DNA of 19,155 nucleotides from JBAWAP01 sp049589355 (GCA_049589355.1 JBAWAP010000304.1:1-19155); one strand, 5' to 3'. Numbered from the stretch's first letter, positions 1-8,097 are shown. Notes: a model not told the origin generated them from the sequence alone. A program made the numbers and translations.

Positions 1-1433
1 CCTGGTCAGAGATTATAAGCCCAACATTGAATTGGCTCTATTCGGTTCACATGGTCTCTGCCAGCGACGGCTGGGCGGTGGGAAGAGACGGCACCATCCT
101 TTACTATGATGGCAGCTCTTGGTCAGAGATTCCTATCTCGGCATCCGATGTATTCTATTCGGTCCACATGCTCTTGGCCACCGATGGCTGGGCAGTGGGT
201 AGCACCATCCTCCACTACGATGGCACCTTATGGTCAAAGGTCCCCAGTCCGACATCCGGTGTGCTCTATTCGGTCCACATGGTCTCTGCCAGCGATGGCT
301 GGGCAGTAGGAGGAGTTTATAACCCCAGCACACGGCGAGGTGAAAGCGTCATCCTTCACTACGATGGCACTTCCTGGTCGGAGGTCCCCACCCTGACAAT
401 AGCATGGCTTTACTCGGTCCACATGGTCTCTGCCACTGACGGTTGGGCGGTAGGACCAGATTACAATCCCAGCACACGGCAATTCAAAAGCGCCATCCTG
501 CACTATGATGGCACTTCCTGGTCGGAAGTCCCCAGCCCGATAGAGGAGCCTCTCTATTCAGTCTACATGGTTTCGGCCAATGATGTTTGGGCAGTTGGGG
601 GAAGAGGCACTATCCTGCACTACGATGGCATCTCATGGACAGAAGTCTCCAGACCGACACCTAGGGGGCTTAGTTCAGTTTACATGGTCTCAGCCACCGA
701 CGGCTGGGCGGTGGGAGGAGGTTGGGTTCCCGGCATAGGGTACAATAGCACCATCCTCCACTACGATGGCACCTTCTGGTCAGAGTTCCCCAGCCCGCCG
801 TCAGAAGAACTCTGCTCAGTCCACATGGTTTCAGCTACCGATGGTTGGGCAGTGGGGGGAAGAGGCGCTATCCTGCATTACGATGGCGCTTCTTGGTCGC
901 AGGTCCCCAGCCCGACATCGGAATGGCTCCACTCGGTTTACATGGTATCTGCCTCCGATGGCTGGGCAGTGGGAGACTGGGGCGTGATCCTGCACTATGC
1001 GGCACCGGATCTTTCAACATCGGCCAAGTCGGTCGATAAAAGCATTGCCAAGCCTGGCGATACTTTGACCTACACTATTACCCTTTCCAATGCCGGCGCG
1101 GCTGATGCCAGCACCGTCAGTGTAAGCGACCCCATCCCCGTCAATACCACCTACGTGCCCGGCAGCGCCAGCGCTACCACGGGGATCATCACCGGTACTG
1201 AGGAGATCCAGTGGACAGGTTTGGTGGCGGCCAATACTTCAGTCACCATCACCTTCCAGGTAAGCATAGACGGCGATCTGACCGAGCCCACGGCTATCGT
1301 CAACATGGCCCTCATTGACGATGGCGTCAATCCTGCCTTTGAGAGAAGGGCGGTGACCATCGTGAACGGGTACAGCGTACATCTGCCCCTCCTCATGAAG
1401 ACATATCCCTCTGGCCAGCAGAGTTGCCCGTAA
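1..1433 (+). CDS. Secreted beta-propeller-like repeat protein with C-terminal DUF11-like domain (5' partial)
   Basis: The reading frame is open from the window edge (first full codon at base 3, residues WSEIISPTLNWLYSV), so the gene begins upstream. The TTG at 27 is not a real start. Eight tandem units of about 40-50 residues follow the pattern LYSVHMVSAxDGWAVG, a loop, then ILHYDGTSWSEVPSP. This resembles BNR, kelch or YVTN-type beta-propeller blades. After the last unit, a segment starting APDLSTSAKSVDKSIAKPGD has the look of a DUF11-type immunoglobulin-like repeat (DTLTYTITLSNAG, VSDPIPVNTTYVPG). The C-terminus carries HLPLLMKTYPSG, a tail seen on many exported Chloroflexota proteins. It is probably cell-surface or secreted; the signal peptide would lie outside the window. 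Ligand and role are unknown. The units are also very similar at DNA level, so copy number may vary by recombination. Confidence 0.8.
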   Translation, partial: WSEIISPTLNWLYSVHMVSASDGWAVGRDGTILYYDGSSWSEIPISASDVFYSVHMLLATDGWAVGSTILHYDGTLWSKVPSPTSGVLYSVHMVSASDGWAVGGVYNPSTRRGESVILHYDGTSWSEVPTLTIAWLYSVHMVSATDGWAVGPDYNPSTRQFKSAILHYDGTSWSEVPSPIEEPLYSVYMVSANDVWAVGGRGTILHYDGISWTEVSRPTPRGLSSVYMVSATDGWAVGGGWVPGIGYNSTILHYDGTFWSEFPSPPSEELCSVHMVSATDGWAVGGRGAILHYDGASWSQVPSPTSEWLHSVYMVSASDGWAVGDWGVILHYAAPDLSTSAKSVDKSIAKPGDTLTYTITLSNAGAADASTVSVSDPIPVNTTYVPGSASATTGIITGTEEIQWTGLVAANTSVTITFQVSIDGDLTEPTAIVNMALIDDGVNPAFERRAVTIVNGYSVHLPLLMKTYPSGQQSCP

Positions 1434-1464
1434 CCGGTGGTGAATCTCCGTCGAGCGAGGGCGC

Positions 1465-1538
1465 GGGGCTAAAGCCCCCGTGCTAAAAGGACGAAGCCCT
1501 GCGGGCTGGATTTCAGCCCCTGAAGGGGGCTTTGTTTT
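1465..1538 (+). terminator. Rho-independent terminator and neighbouring GC hairpins after the propeller gene
   Basis: The clear terminator is 1515-1538: stem AGCCCC (1515-1520) with GGGGCT (1526-1531), loop TGAAG, followed by a T-rich run TTGTTTT. A second hairpin lies upstream at 1465-1478 (GGGGCT aa AGCCCC) without a T-run. Just downstream, 1543-1559 is a perfect 7-bp GC palindrome (GCGCGGC/GCCGCGC) with a 3-nt loop. The terminator ends the transcript of the gene that stops at 1433. Confidence 0.7.
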
Positions 1539-1563
1539 CTCAGCGCGGCGGCGCCGCGCGTGC

Positions 1564-1592
1564 TTGCATTGGGGGAAGTGTCGTGTTATAAT
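1564..1592 (+). promoter_or_regulatory. Sigma-70-like promoter
   Basis: A -35-like TTGCAT (1564-1569) is separated by 17 bases from a perfect TATAAT (1587-1592). It points toward the methyltransferase gene about 290 bases downstream. A similar string GTCGTGTTATGATGC precedes the GH3 gene at 2676-2690, so this -10 context may be a common promoter form in the genome. No transcript evidence is available. Confidence 0.55.
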
Positions 1593-1613
1593 GCAGTATG
1601 CGGTTAAACGATA

Positions 1614-1654
1614 AGATACTGATAGGAGCTAAGCGGTTCTCATCTAAATCCAAT
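1614..1654 (+). repeat. 41-bp dispersed repeat, copy 1
   Basis: The segment beginning AGATACTGATAGGAGCTAAG recurs at 5675-5715 just after the GH3 gene, with only a few substitutions. Neither copy lies in a gene. Copy 1 abuts the 3' half of the cassette repeat, and copy 2 sits between the GH3 gene and the NACHT operon. Function is unknown; it may be a relic of a duplicated intergenic region. Confidence 0.7.
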
Positions 1655-1837
1655 GCGTCAAGATTGACGCTGTAAAGTTTTCATGGTGTCAATAACGTTG
1701 TATAAGCGTAACTGCTCAGCCCGTGTCCTTGCGAGGAGCGTTTTTTGCGACGAAGCAATCTCCTGCTTGCGGCTTGGGGATTGCTTCGCTTCGCTCGCAA
1801 TGACAGCCTGAGTAGTCACCTATAAGCATTGTTAGCC
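1652..1837 (+). repeat. Cassette repeat, 3' half only (copy R0), interrupted by a MITE
   Basis: Bases 1652-1707 match the second half of the intercassette repeats: the GCGTCAA/TTGACGC hairpin at 1655-1670, then ATGGTGTCAATAACG and TATAAGC. After the 113-bp insertion the repeat resumes at 1821 as TATAAGCATTGTTAGCC. The terminal box GTTAGCC (1831-1837) starts the methyltransferase cassette. The RNA-encoding 5' half is absent here. Confidence 0.75.
1708..1820 (+). mobile_element. 113-bp MITE-like palindromic element inserted in a cassette repeat
   Basis: The element is flanked by a 7-bp direct duplication TATAAGC (1701-1707 and 1821-1827). That sequence occurs only once at the same place in uninterrupted copies of the repeat, which shows insertion directly. 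Its ends are imperfect inverted repeats (GTAACTGCTCAGCC and, read in reverse, GTGACTACTCAGGC). The interior is a long imperfect palindrome (CCTTGCGAGGAGCG ... CGCTCGCAATGAC), a type of dispersed palindrome found in many bacteria. It has no coding capacity, so it must move by a transposase in trans. Confidence 0.75.
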
Positions 1838-2588
1838 CGCTTTTTGCTTTGCCTGCTGCGTTATATGTCGAGTGGAGCAATGGCTCAGTTCATTCTGAAG
1901 CGAGTTGTTCAGAATATTTTATCCCTGACTGCGTTAGCGGTTCTCTTTGTTGCGGTTGCTGGCACCCCGCTTGTTGTGGGTTTCTGGCTTTATGCAATAA
2001 CAGTGATTGTGTATCAGGTCATCAGCTTATTGTTAATCGTGCCCAAGCATCCTGCATATATGGAATTAGCTGTGCGACGCCAGCATAAACGTGAAAATGC
2101 CAAGGCGTGGGATAAAGTGCTGGTATGGTTGCTCTCAATCTGTTCTGTGCTGATGTATGGTGTGGCGGCGCTAGACTTAGGGCGATTGCAGTGGGGGCTA
2201 CTGACATGGCAGTTTGCACTTCTTGGGATTACACTTTATGCACTTGGGAGCGGCTTCAATCAATGGGCTATGTTGCATAATCCTAACTTTGAGCGGTTGG
2301 TGCGGATACAGGGTGAGAGTGAACATCACGTGGCTACGACGGGACCTTATCAATATCTGCGTCACCCAGGCTATCTGGGTAGTGTATTGTTTTATGTGGG
2401 CTTTCCTTTGATATTAGGTTCGGGCTTATCGTTCTTGCCGTCTATTGTCTGCATCGGGATATTGATAGTTCGCACCTATCTGGAAGACAGGACGTTGATC
2501 AAGGAATTAGACGGATATCAAGACTATACCGAGAACGTGCGATATCGTTTGTTGCCGTATCTTTGGTAAAGTTAGTAAGCGGGCTAAC
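1831..2588 (+). mobile_element. Gene cassette 1 with 12-bp terminal inverted complementarity
   Basis: The cassette starts GTTAGCCCGCTT (1831-1842), and AAGCGGGCTAAC (2577-2588) is its exact reverse complement, 12 of 12. The methyltransferase gene fills the interval. The boxes GTTAGCC and GGCTAAC correspond to the GTTRRRY and RYYYAAC positions of the downstream array, although GGCTAAC departs from RYYYAAC at one base. The complementarity runs five bases beyond the boxes into cassette-specific sequence, so both ends belong to the same unit. Confidence 0.7.
1880..2569 (+). CDS. Isoprenylcysteine carboxyl methyltransferase (ICMT/PEMT) family membrane protein
   Basis: This is a small integral membrane methyltransferase-like protein with several hydrophobic segments in its N-terminal half (for example LAVLFVAVAGTPLVVGFWLY). 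The C-terminal half carries the family signature: HHVATTGPYQYLRHPGYLG, then a late YLEDRTL, GYQDYTENVRYRLLPYLW. This family binds S-adenosylmethionine at the membrane and methylates lipid or small-molecule acceptors; bacterial members are mostly of unknown substrate. I chose ATG 1880 (MAQFILKR) because it begins the conserved part. ATG 1865 or TTG 1829 would only add residues, and the latter would lie in the repeat box. The Shine-Dalgarno is weak (GGAG very close to the start). The gene stops eight bases before the cassette's inverted end. Confidence 0.85.
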   Translation: MAQFILKRVVQNILSLTALAVLFVAVAGTPLVVGFWLYAITVIVYQVISLLLIVPKHPAYMELAVRRQHKRENAKAWDKVLVWLLSICSVLMYGVAALDLGRLQWGLLTWQFALLGITLYALGSGFNQWAMLHNPNFERLVRIQGESEHHVATTGPYQYLRHPGYLGSVLFYVGFPLILGSGLSFLPSIVCIGILIVRTYLEDRTLIKELDGYQDYTENVRYRLLPYLW

Positions 2589-2668
2589 AACCGCATGGTG
2601 TGCCCTGAAGCTGTCGTCTGCTAGCTGGTGAGATTCCAACCGTGCTAACTGCCAGGAGGCTGCGTAGA
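2582..2668 (+). repeat. Truncated cassette repeat with structured RNA core (copy A)
   Basis: It begins with GGCTAAC (2582-2588), then follows the RNA consensus: GGTGTGCCCTGAAGCTGTCG, the hairpin TGGTGAGATTCCA, and AACTGCCAGGAGG. It diverges after GCGTAG (about 2668), so the closing strand of stem P1 and the whole 3' half with the GTTRRRY box are missing. Stem P4 is degenerate. It is probably a decayed copy whose downstream cassette has been lost or replaced by the GH3 gene. Confidence 0.7.
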
Positions 2669-2688
2669 CGGGAGCGTCGTGTTATGAT
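2660..2688 (+). promoter_or_regulatory. Possible promoter for the GH3 gene
   Basis: TATGAT (2683-2688) is preceded 17 bases earlier by CTGCGT (2660-2665), a weak -35 that would be provided by the end of RNA copy A. It lies 31 bases before the GH3 start and resembles the stronger site at 1564-1592. Confidence 0.35.
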
Positions 2689-2719
2689 GCACTATCGTTC
2701 AGAAAAAAAGGAGGAAGGC

Positions 2720-5644
2720 ATGAAAGAGAGGATCGAAGAACTGCTTGGTCAGATGACCATCGAAGAGAAGGTGTCCATGCTCGCTGGCTCGGCGATGTGG
2801 TACACCACGCCCGTGGAAAGGCTGGGCATCCCAGCCATCAAAGTGACCGATGGCCCCAACGGCGCCCGGGGCGGCGGGAGCTTCGCCGGGGGGCTAACTT
2901 CGGCCTGCTTCCCGGTTGGCATCGCCCTGGCCTCCACCTGGAACACGGAGCTGGTGGAGCGCGTCGGCCAGGCCTTGGGTGAAGAAGCCAGGACCAAGGG
3001 AGCCCACATCCTTCTGGCCCCCACGGTCAACATCCACCGCTCCCCGCTGAATGGTCGAAACTTTGAAAGCTATTCCGAAGACCCCTACCTGTCCGCCCGC
3101 ATGGCCGTGGCGTTTGTCAAGGGGGTGCAAAGCCAGAACGTGGGTACGGCCATCAAGCACTACGTCTGCAACGACTCCGAGTTCCAGAGGAATACCATCA
3201 GTTCCGAAGTTGGCGAACGCGCCTTGCGAGAGATCTACCTGCCGCCATTCAAGGCGGCAGTGCAAGAGGCCCACGCCTGGTCGGTGATGGCCTCCTATAA
3301 CAAGATCAACGGCACCTTTGCCAGCGAGAACCCCTACACCCTGATCAGCATACTGAGAGAGGAATGGGGGTTCGAGGGTCTCGTCATGTCTGACTGGTTT
3401 GGCACCAAGAGCACCGCCGCTTCCGTAAAGGGCGGTCTCGATTTGGAGATGCCAGGCCCACCCGTGTGGCGAGGTGAGAAGTTGCTTCAAGCCTTCCAGG
3501 CCGGGGAGGTGGACGAAGCGACGATTGACGAGAGCGTGCGCCGCCTGCTGGGCGTCATCGTCAAATCGGGTGCCTTTGAGGATGCGGAGGATCGCCCGGA
3601 GAGAGCCGTTGACAAACCGGAACATCGCGCCCTGGCCCGCCAGGTGGCCGCGGAAGGGATCGTGTTGCTCAAGAATGACAGGAACGTCCTGCCCCTGAGC
3701 ACCGATAAGGTCAAGTCCCTGGCCATCATCGGCCCCAATGCCAAGGGGGCGCGAATCATGGGCGGGGGGAGCTCCCACGTGACCCCCCACTATGCCGTCA
3801 CCCCCTTTGATGGGATTGCCAACAGGGTGGGCGATGCCGTGAAGATCGGCTTCGAAGTGGGGTGCACCAATCACAAGCTGCTCCCCTTGATCCATCCGGC
3901 CTGGCTGACCCCGGCCGGTGGCCAGGCGGGCCATGGCCTCACTGTGGAGTTCTTCAACAACGACGACCTTTCCGGTGCGCCCGTCAAGACCATGCTGGCT
4001 GAGAGCACCGAGCTGGTCTGGTTCGGCGAGGTTGACCCTGAGGTCAATGCCGCCGCGTTTTCCGCCAGGCTGACGGGTCAGCTCACCGCGCCGCAAGCTG
4101 GCCGCTACACCTTCGGCCTGAGCAGCGCCGGCCAGAGCCGGCTCTACGTTGATGGCCAGGAGGTCATTGACCGCTGGACCGGGGAGAGGCCGGGGGAGCT
4201 GACCTTTGAGATGGACCTGGCCGCCGGGCAGACCTGCGACCTGACAGTGGAATACAGCAAGCAGAGCGCCGTACCGTTCGCCAGCCTTCGACTGGGCTGC
4301 CTGCCGCCCATGGCCGAGGACGCCATCGCCCGCGCCGCAGCCCTGGCCGCCGCGTCGGACGTGGCCCTGGTTTTCGTCGGCCTGAGCGACGAATGGGAGA
4401 GCGAGGGGTTCGACCGGCCGGACATGGAGCTGGTGGGGGACCAGGCCGCTCTGATCGAGAAAGTCGCGGCGGCCAACGCCAACACCGTGGTGGTCTTGAA
4501 CACCGGTTCGCCGATTACCATGAGCTGGCTCGACAAGGTAGCCGCCGTGGTGCAGGCCTGGTATCCCGGCCAGGAATGTGGCCACGCCATCGCCGACGTC
4601 CTCTTCGGCGACGTGAACCCCTCCGGCCGACTGCCCCAGACCTTCCCCAGGCAGTTGGAGGATAACCCCGCCTACATCAATTATCCCGGCGAAAATGGCA
4701 GGGTGCACTATGGCGAGGGCATCTTCGTTGGCTATCGCTACTATGACAAGAAGAAGATCGAGCCCCTGTTCCCCTTTGGCTATGGCCTTTCCTACACCAC
4801 CTTTGCCTACCGCAATCCTTCGGCAGCCCTTCGACGGAGCTCAGGACAAGGCTCAGGACACCGCCTGCGCCTCAGCGCCGCTGACACTTCGACTGGGCTC
4901 AGTGCAAGCACTTCGACTGGGCTCAGTGCAAGGGTTGATGCGGATGAGGGCCTGCAGGTCTCCGTGGACGTTCAGAACACGGGCACGCGTGCGGGCCAGG
5001 AGGTGGTGCAGCTCTACGTTCGTGACCTGGAATCCAGCCTGATGCGCCCGGAAAAGGAGCTGAAGGCCTTTGCCAAGGTGTCCCTTGAGCCCGGCCAAAC
5101 CAGGACCGTCACCCTGGCGCTCAACCGCGAGTCGCTGGCCTACTACGATGACATGGAGCGGCAGTGGGTGGCCGAGGCCGGAGAATTCGAGGTTCTAGTC
5201 GGTAGCTCGTCGCGGGACATTCGAGAGTCGGCCAGGTTTATCCTCCAGGCCACCAGCCGATTCGGTGGCCCCGAGAAAGCGAGCATCCGGCCCTTCACTT
5301 CGACTGGGCTCAGTGCAAGCGACGGGGCTCAGGGCAGGCTTGGGCTTGACAGCACCCTGCAGTTGCTGCTGGCGAACGAGGAGGCCAGGGCGATCCTGAG
5401 CAAGCATCTCCCTGGCCTATTGGACGCGCCGCAGTTGAGCATGGCCCTGGGGTTTACGCTGGAGCAGGTAGCGGGCATGGCGCCGGCTGTGTTCACCGCA
5501 GAAGTCATGCAGGCCATCGCCGAGGACTTGGCCCAGCTTTCTCCTGTGGCTGCATCTGACCTGCCAGAGCCACCCAAGCTCAGCCTGTGGCAACGGCTGC
5601 TGGCCAGGCTGGCCTCCTGGCGTGCCCGGCGGGCTTCCCAGTGA
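2720..5644 (+). CDS. GH3 beta-glucosidase with PA14 insert and fibronectin-III-like domain
   Basis: A 974-residue family 3 glycoside hydrolase expected to release terminal beta-linked glucose or related sugars from oligosaccharides. Domains in order: GH3 N-terminal barrel (about 1-290) with substrate motifs TDGPNG, GRNFESYSEDP and IKHYVCNDSE and the nucleophile Asp225 in VMSDWFG; the GH3 C-terminal domain split by a PA14 carbohydrate-binding insert (about 404-530, LYVDGQEVIDRWTG); the acid/base glutamate region DEWESEGFDRPDMEL (about 558-571); a fibronectin-III-like domain (about 745-840); and a helical tail (about 870-974). No signal peptide is visible, so it is probably cytoplasmic. The start at ATG 2720 follows a strong AGGAGGAAGG site. 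Earlier in-frame codons read through the RNA repeat and are not used. Low-complexity STGLSA peptides at about 723-738 and 860-867 derive from a DNA repeat inserted in frame. It does not look like cassette cargo. Confidence 0.92.
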   Translation: MKERIEELLGQMTIEEKVSMLAGSAMWYTTPVERLGIPAIKVTDGPNGARGGGSFAGGLTSACFPVGIALASTWNTELVERVGQALGEEARTKGAHILLAPTVNIHRSPLNGRNFESYSEDPYLSARMAVAFVKGVQSQNVGTAIKHYVCNDSEFQRNTISSEVGERALREIYLPPFKAAVQEAHAWSVMASYNKINGTFASENPYTLISILREEWGFEGLVMSDWFGTKSTAASVKGGLDLEMPGPPVWRGEKLLQAFQAGEVDEATIDESVRRLLGVIVKSGAFEDAEDRPERAVDKPEHRALARQVAAEGIVLLKNDRNVLPLSTDKVKSLAIIGPNAKGARIMGGGSSHVTPHYAVTPFDGIANRVGDAVKIGFEVGCTNHKLLPLIHPAWLTPAGGQAGHGLTVEFFNNDDLSGAPVKTMLAESTELVWFGEVDPEVNAAAFSARLTGQLTAPQAGRYTFGLSSAGQSRLYVDGQEVIDRWTGERPGELTFEMDLAAGQTCDLTVEYSKQSAVPFASLRLGCLPPMAEDAIARAAALAAASDVALVFVGLSDEWESEGFDRPDMELVGDQAALIEKVAAANANTVVVLNTGSPITMSWLDKVAAVVQAWYPGQECGHAIADVLFGDVNPSGRLPQTFPRQLEDNPAYINYPGENGRVHYGEGIFVGYRYYDKKKIEPLFPFGYGLSYTTFAYRNPSAALRRSSGQGSGHRLRLSAADTSTGLSASTSTGLSARVDADEGLQVSVDVQNTGTRAGQEVVQLYVRDLESSLMRPEKELKAFAKVSLEPGQTRTVTLALNRESLAYYDDMERQWVAEAGEFEVLVGSSSRDIRESARFILQATSRFGGPEKASIRPFTSTGLSASDGAQGRLGLDSTLQLLLANEEARAILSKHLPGLLDAPQLSMALGFTLEQVAGMAPAVFTAEVMQAIAEDLAQLSPVAASDLPEPPKLSLWQRLLARLASWRARRASQ
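4827..4932 (+). repeat. Dispersed repeat copies inserted in frame in the GH3 linker
   Basis: Bases 4827-4860 hold a CTTCGACGGAGCTCAGGACA-type unit, and 4885-4908 and 4909-4932 are two tandem copies of a 24-bp unit with core TTCGACTGGGCTCAGTGC. The tandem units encode TSTGLSAS and TSTGLSAR. They lie in the linker between the GH3 C-terminal and fibronectin-like domains. The unit is a multiple of three and has no stop in this frame, so the gene tolerates it. Confidence 0.85.
5296..5319 (+). repeat. Third 24-bp dispersed repeat copy in the GH3 gene
   Basis: This matches the units at 4885-4932 base for base and in the same reading frame, encoding FTSTGLSAS. It sits in the linker between the fibronectin-like domain and the helical tail. 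A related GGGGCTCAGGGCAGG piece follows. Confidence 0.85.
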
Positions 5645-6003
5645 TAAGGGAGTCCACTTTCATGGGCAGGGCCCAGATACTGATAGGGGCTGAGCGGTTC
5701 TCGTCTGAATCCAATTGGTGTGTTTAATGAGTTGAGGGTGTGTTGTCATTCAGCAGTAGTTTGCGGTCATGCCGCTGTAATCCGAAGCCCCGTTGGTTAG
5801 GGCGCGAAAGCCTTATGAGGGCGGACGCAACGTGGCAACACACAGAACCATTTCGCAAAATGAGACTGGGTAAGTTGCATATGGGACGACACTTCCTGAG
5901 TAGAACATTGTTCCACAAGAGGTCATCCCATGCTCACTCACATTGTACGTAATTTTCCCCGATAACAGACTGGCGAAAAGTCTCCATAAAGTGAGGTTGC
6001 GTA
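5645..6003 (+). other. 359-bp intergenic region before the NACHT operon
   Basis: It holds copy 2 of the 41-bp repeat (5675-5715). A GTTAGGGC string at 5795 resembles a cassette box, but no repeat body surrounds it, so I do not call a boundary. The 13-mer ACAGACTGGCGAA (5965-5977) recurs at 11781-11793 beyond the operon. No convincing sigma-70 promoter was found. A short 70-codon frame at 5740 shows no coding character. Confidence 0.5.
5675..5715 (+). repeat. 41-bp dispersed repeat, copy 2
   Basis: It matches 1614-1654 (AGATACTGATAGGGGCTGAG and onward) and begins 30 bases after the GH3 stop. Confidence 0.7.
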
Positions 6004-8097
6004 ATGCTCAATGACTTTCTTTTTAACCTTCCCGCCAAACTCGCTTACGATCTACTCAAAACTTCCATGACTCGCTTGCACAACGCGGCGTTTGGAGATG
6101 CGGAGCAACAAGCCCTGCGCCGCATCTATGAACGCGCTTTCGCCGCAATGCTAAAGGCGATGGCTCCGAGCGACGATCAGGATACGTTGAGGCACCTGGA
6201 CTCGGTACTCCGTCCCCTGCTACAATCGCCAGACGTATCAAGTCGATTGATGGACATAGCACTTGTAAAAGATTATAGACCATCCATCCCTGATCTGCGT
6301 GCCCGTTTTCAAGCGGCAGGCCGTGCGCTTGGCCGCGATCTTGCCTCTCTTGCCAGCATTCAGGCGGATTTAGATGTTGGATTGGCGGCTTTTATTCCGA
6401 CACTGAGCGAAGAGCTCCGTGAAGAAGCCGGGAGACCAGACGGTCCCCTTCACAATCGTGTTGTGGTGAGACAACTGGATTCTCTACATGAACAACATAA
6501 AGAAATCACGCTCCTTGTACAACAGGTACTGGCAGGTCAATCCGAATCAGCAGAAAAATTGAGAAAAATCGAACAAGAGATTCTGGTAGCATTGGAACGC
6601 GCAATAGGCCAACGCATCGTTAAAATTGATGGAGATGTTAGTGGCAGCATCATCATTACTGGTGACGGCAATCGTGTTCAATGGTTGGATGGCGGCGATT
6701 TAGCCGAGTGGTGGAAGGGATCTGGCTCAAATCCCGAAACGTTATTGCCCCAATACTTGAATGTGGTTGCTAAAGCCCACACGGATCTCGATTTTCCATT
6801 GGGACATCTTCCGCAATCGATACCTTTGAGCGAAGTGTATGTGGATTTGCCAATCGTAAAACCACCTATTGATGAAGTATTTTTGCGCCCCTTACGTCCA
6901 GGCGAACGGTGGAGCGGCGAGACTATCCCTCGGATTGATCAACTATTGCAACGTAGTGAGCGCTCGGCTTTGGTCGGTCTTCTGGGTACAGGCAAGACGA
7001 CCACGCTTCGCTATTTGACCTGGATATATGCGCAAAGACCAGAAGACAAGTATTACTGGCGGAGCGAAAGGCTCGTGCCCTTCTACGCCAGGCTACGCGA
7101 CTTGGCTGAAATCTGGACCAAAACGGAGAGAATTACTCCTGAGCGGTTTATGAAATCCCTGGCAACAGCTAGTGCAAGATTCATGGGCGGCGCGTTCCCT
7201 GCTCGAAGCATAGAAATTATTCTCCAGCATGAACTCCGCGAGGGCAATGCACTCGTCTTGCTAGATGCTCTGGACGAATATAAACCGCCAGAACCATCTG
7301 AGCGATCTGATTTTGTAGGAGCATTACAGAATCTGTGGTGCGGTTCTGATTTTTTTAAGAATAATCATATTCTGCTCACATCTCGTCCCTATGGTTTTTC
7401 GAGATTCGGTCAATACGGCCTGCAGGATTTGGATGACGCAGAATGTTTAGTGTTCCAACTGGGGGAAGCCATCTTGAAGAGGTCTCGCTCCGATCTCTCA
7501 AAGGAAACAATCGAATCCTGGCTAGAATTGCTAAACGAGGCTGTCTCCCAGCCCCGCTTTCGTGGATTCTTCAGCCCACTTTACATTACGCTGATGGTCT
7601 ATCTTGGCACCAGCGAAAAGACCGCCGAAGAAAGCATATTGCTACTGAACGACATCAAACATCTAGCTGATCCGTACAGATATTTCCTGCGCAAGACAAT
7701 TGAGTGGGAGGAGAAGAAGGGCAATGAGCCTGGGGTTGACCCTGGTACTGCATTGCTTGTGTTGGGATATACAGCTTATGACACTTTTGCGGAGTCTCAC
7801 GATGTGGAGTATCTCGATATTGCAAACGAATTGCAGACATCGAAGAAGGAAGTAACTTCAGTTCAAAAGTTCTGGAAAAGAACAGGCTTGCTTTGGGAGG
7901 ATGAGGTTCGTGGCACCCTGGGCTTTCGACACTCTGGTTTTCAGGCGTTTGGTGTCGCCTTTGCCCTGACAGACATGGCTCTCCGTTCAAAGGTGGATAA
8001 GGTGAAAGAACTTTTGGATCGCTATAGGTGGGAACCATACTGGAATGAAACAATTAACCCACTTCTCAAAAGCCTATCGGGGGAGAAAAGGTTATGA
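6004..8097 (+). CDS. NACHT-domain STAND NTPase, first gene of a putative defence operon
   Basis: A 697-residue protein with a helical N-terminal region (about 1-200), a strand-rich DGDVSGSIIITGDGNRVQ segment (about 207-224) often placed before NACHT modules, then the NTPase. Walker A is GLLGTGKTT (325-333), Walker B is LLDALDE (419-425) with the small residue and second acid typical of NACHT, and LLTSRP (457-462) is the sensor-like segment. The helical region after it would be the winged-helix/superstructure part, but there is no long C-terminal repeat sensor. Such ATPases oligomerise on sensing a trigger and activate an attached or partner effector; several are antiphage. Start ATG 6004 follows GAGG with seven-base spacing. 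The stop overlaps the next gene by ATGA, implying translational coupling. No known effector domain is recognisable. Confidence 0.8.
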   Translation: MLNDFLFNLPAKLAYDLLKTSMTRLHNAAFGDAEQQALRRIYERAFAAMLKAMAPSDDQDTLRHLDSVLRPLLQSPDVSSRLMDIALVKDYRPSIPDLRARFQAAGRALGRDLASLASIQADLDVGLAAFIPTLSEELREEAGRPDGPLHNRVVVRQLDSLHEQHKEITLLVQQVLAGQSESAEKLRKIEQEILVALERAIGQRIVKIDGDVSGSIIITGDGNRVQWLDGGDLAEWWKGSGSNPETLLPQYLNVVAKAHTDLDFPLGHLPQSIPLSEVYVDLPIVKPPIDEVFLRPLRPGERWSGETIPRIDQLLQRSERSALVGLLGTGKTTTLRYLTWIYAQRPEDKYYWRSERLVPFYARLRDLAEIWTKTERITPERFMKSLATASARFMGGAFPARSIEIILQHELREGNALVLLDALDEYKPPEPSERSDFVGALQNLWCGSDFFKNNHILLTSRPYGFSRFGQYGLQDLDDAECLVFQLGEAILKRSRSDLSKETIESWLELLNEAVSQPRFRGFFSPLYITLMVYLGTSEKTAEESILLLNDIKHLADPYRYFLRKTIEWEEKKGNEPGVDPGTALLVLGYTAYDTFAESHDVEYLDIANELQTSKKEVTSVQKFWKRTGLLWEDEVRGTLGFRHSGFQAFGVAFALTDMALRSKVDKVKELLDRYRWEPYWNETINPLLKSLSGEKRL

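Noticed and set aside
2894..4708. A 604-codon open frame on the minus strand opposite the GH3 gene.
   Set aside because: It is a shadow of a GC-rich coding strand. The plus strand carries all GH3 motifs, and the minus frame shows no recognisable domain or ribosome site.
5740..5952. A 70-codon frame between the GH3 and NACHT genes.
   Set aside because: No ribosome site, low-quality composition and no recognisable motif.
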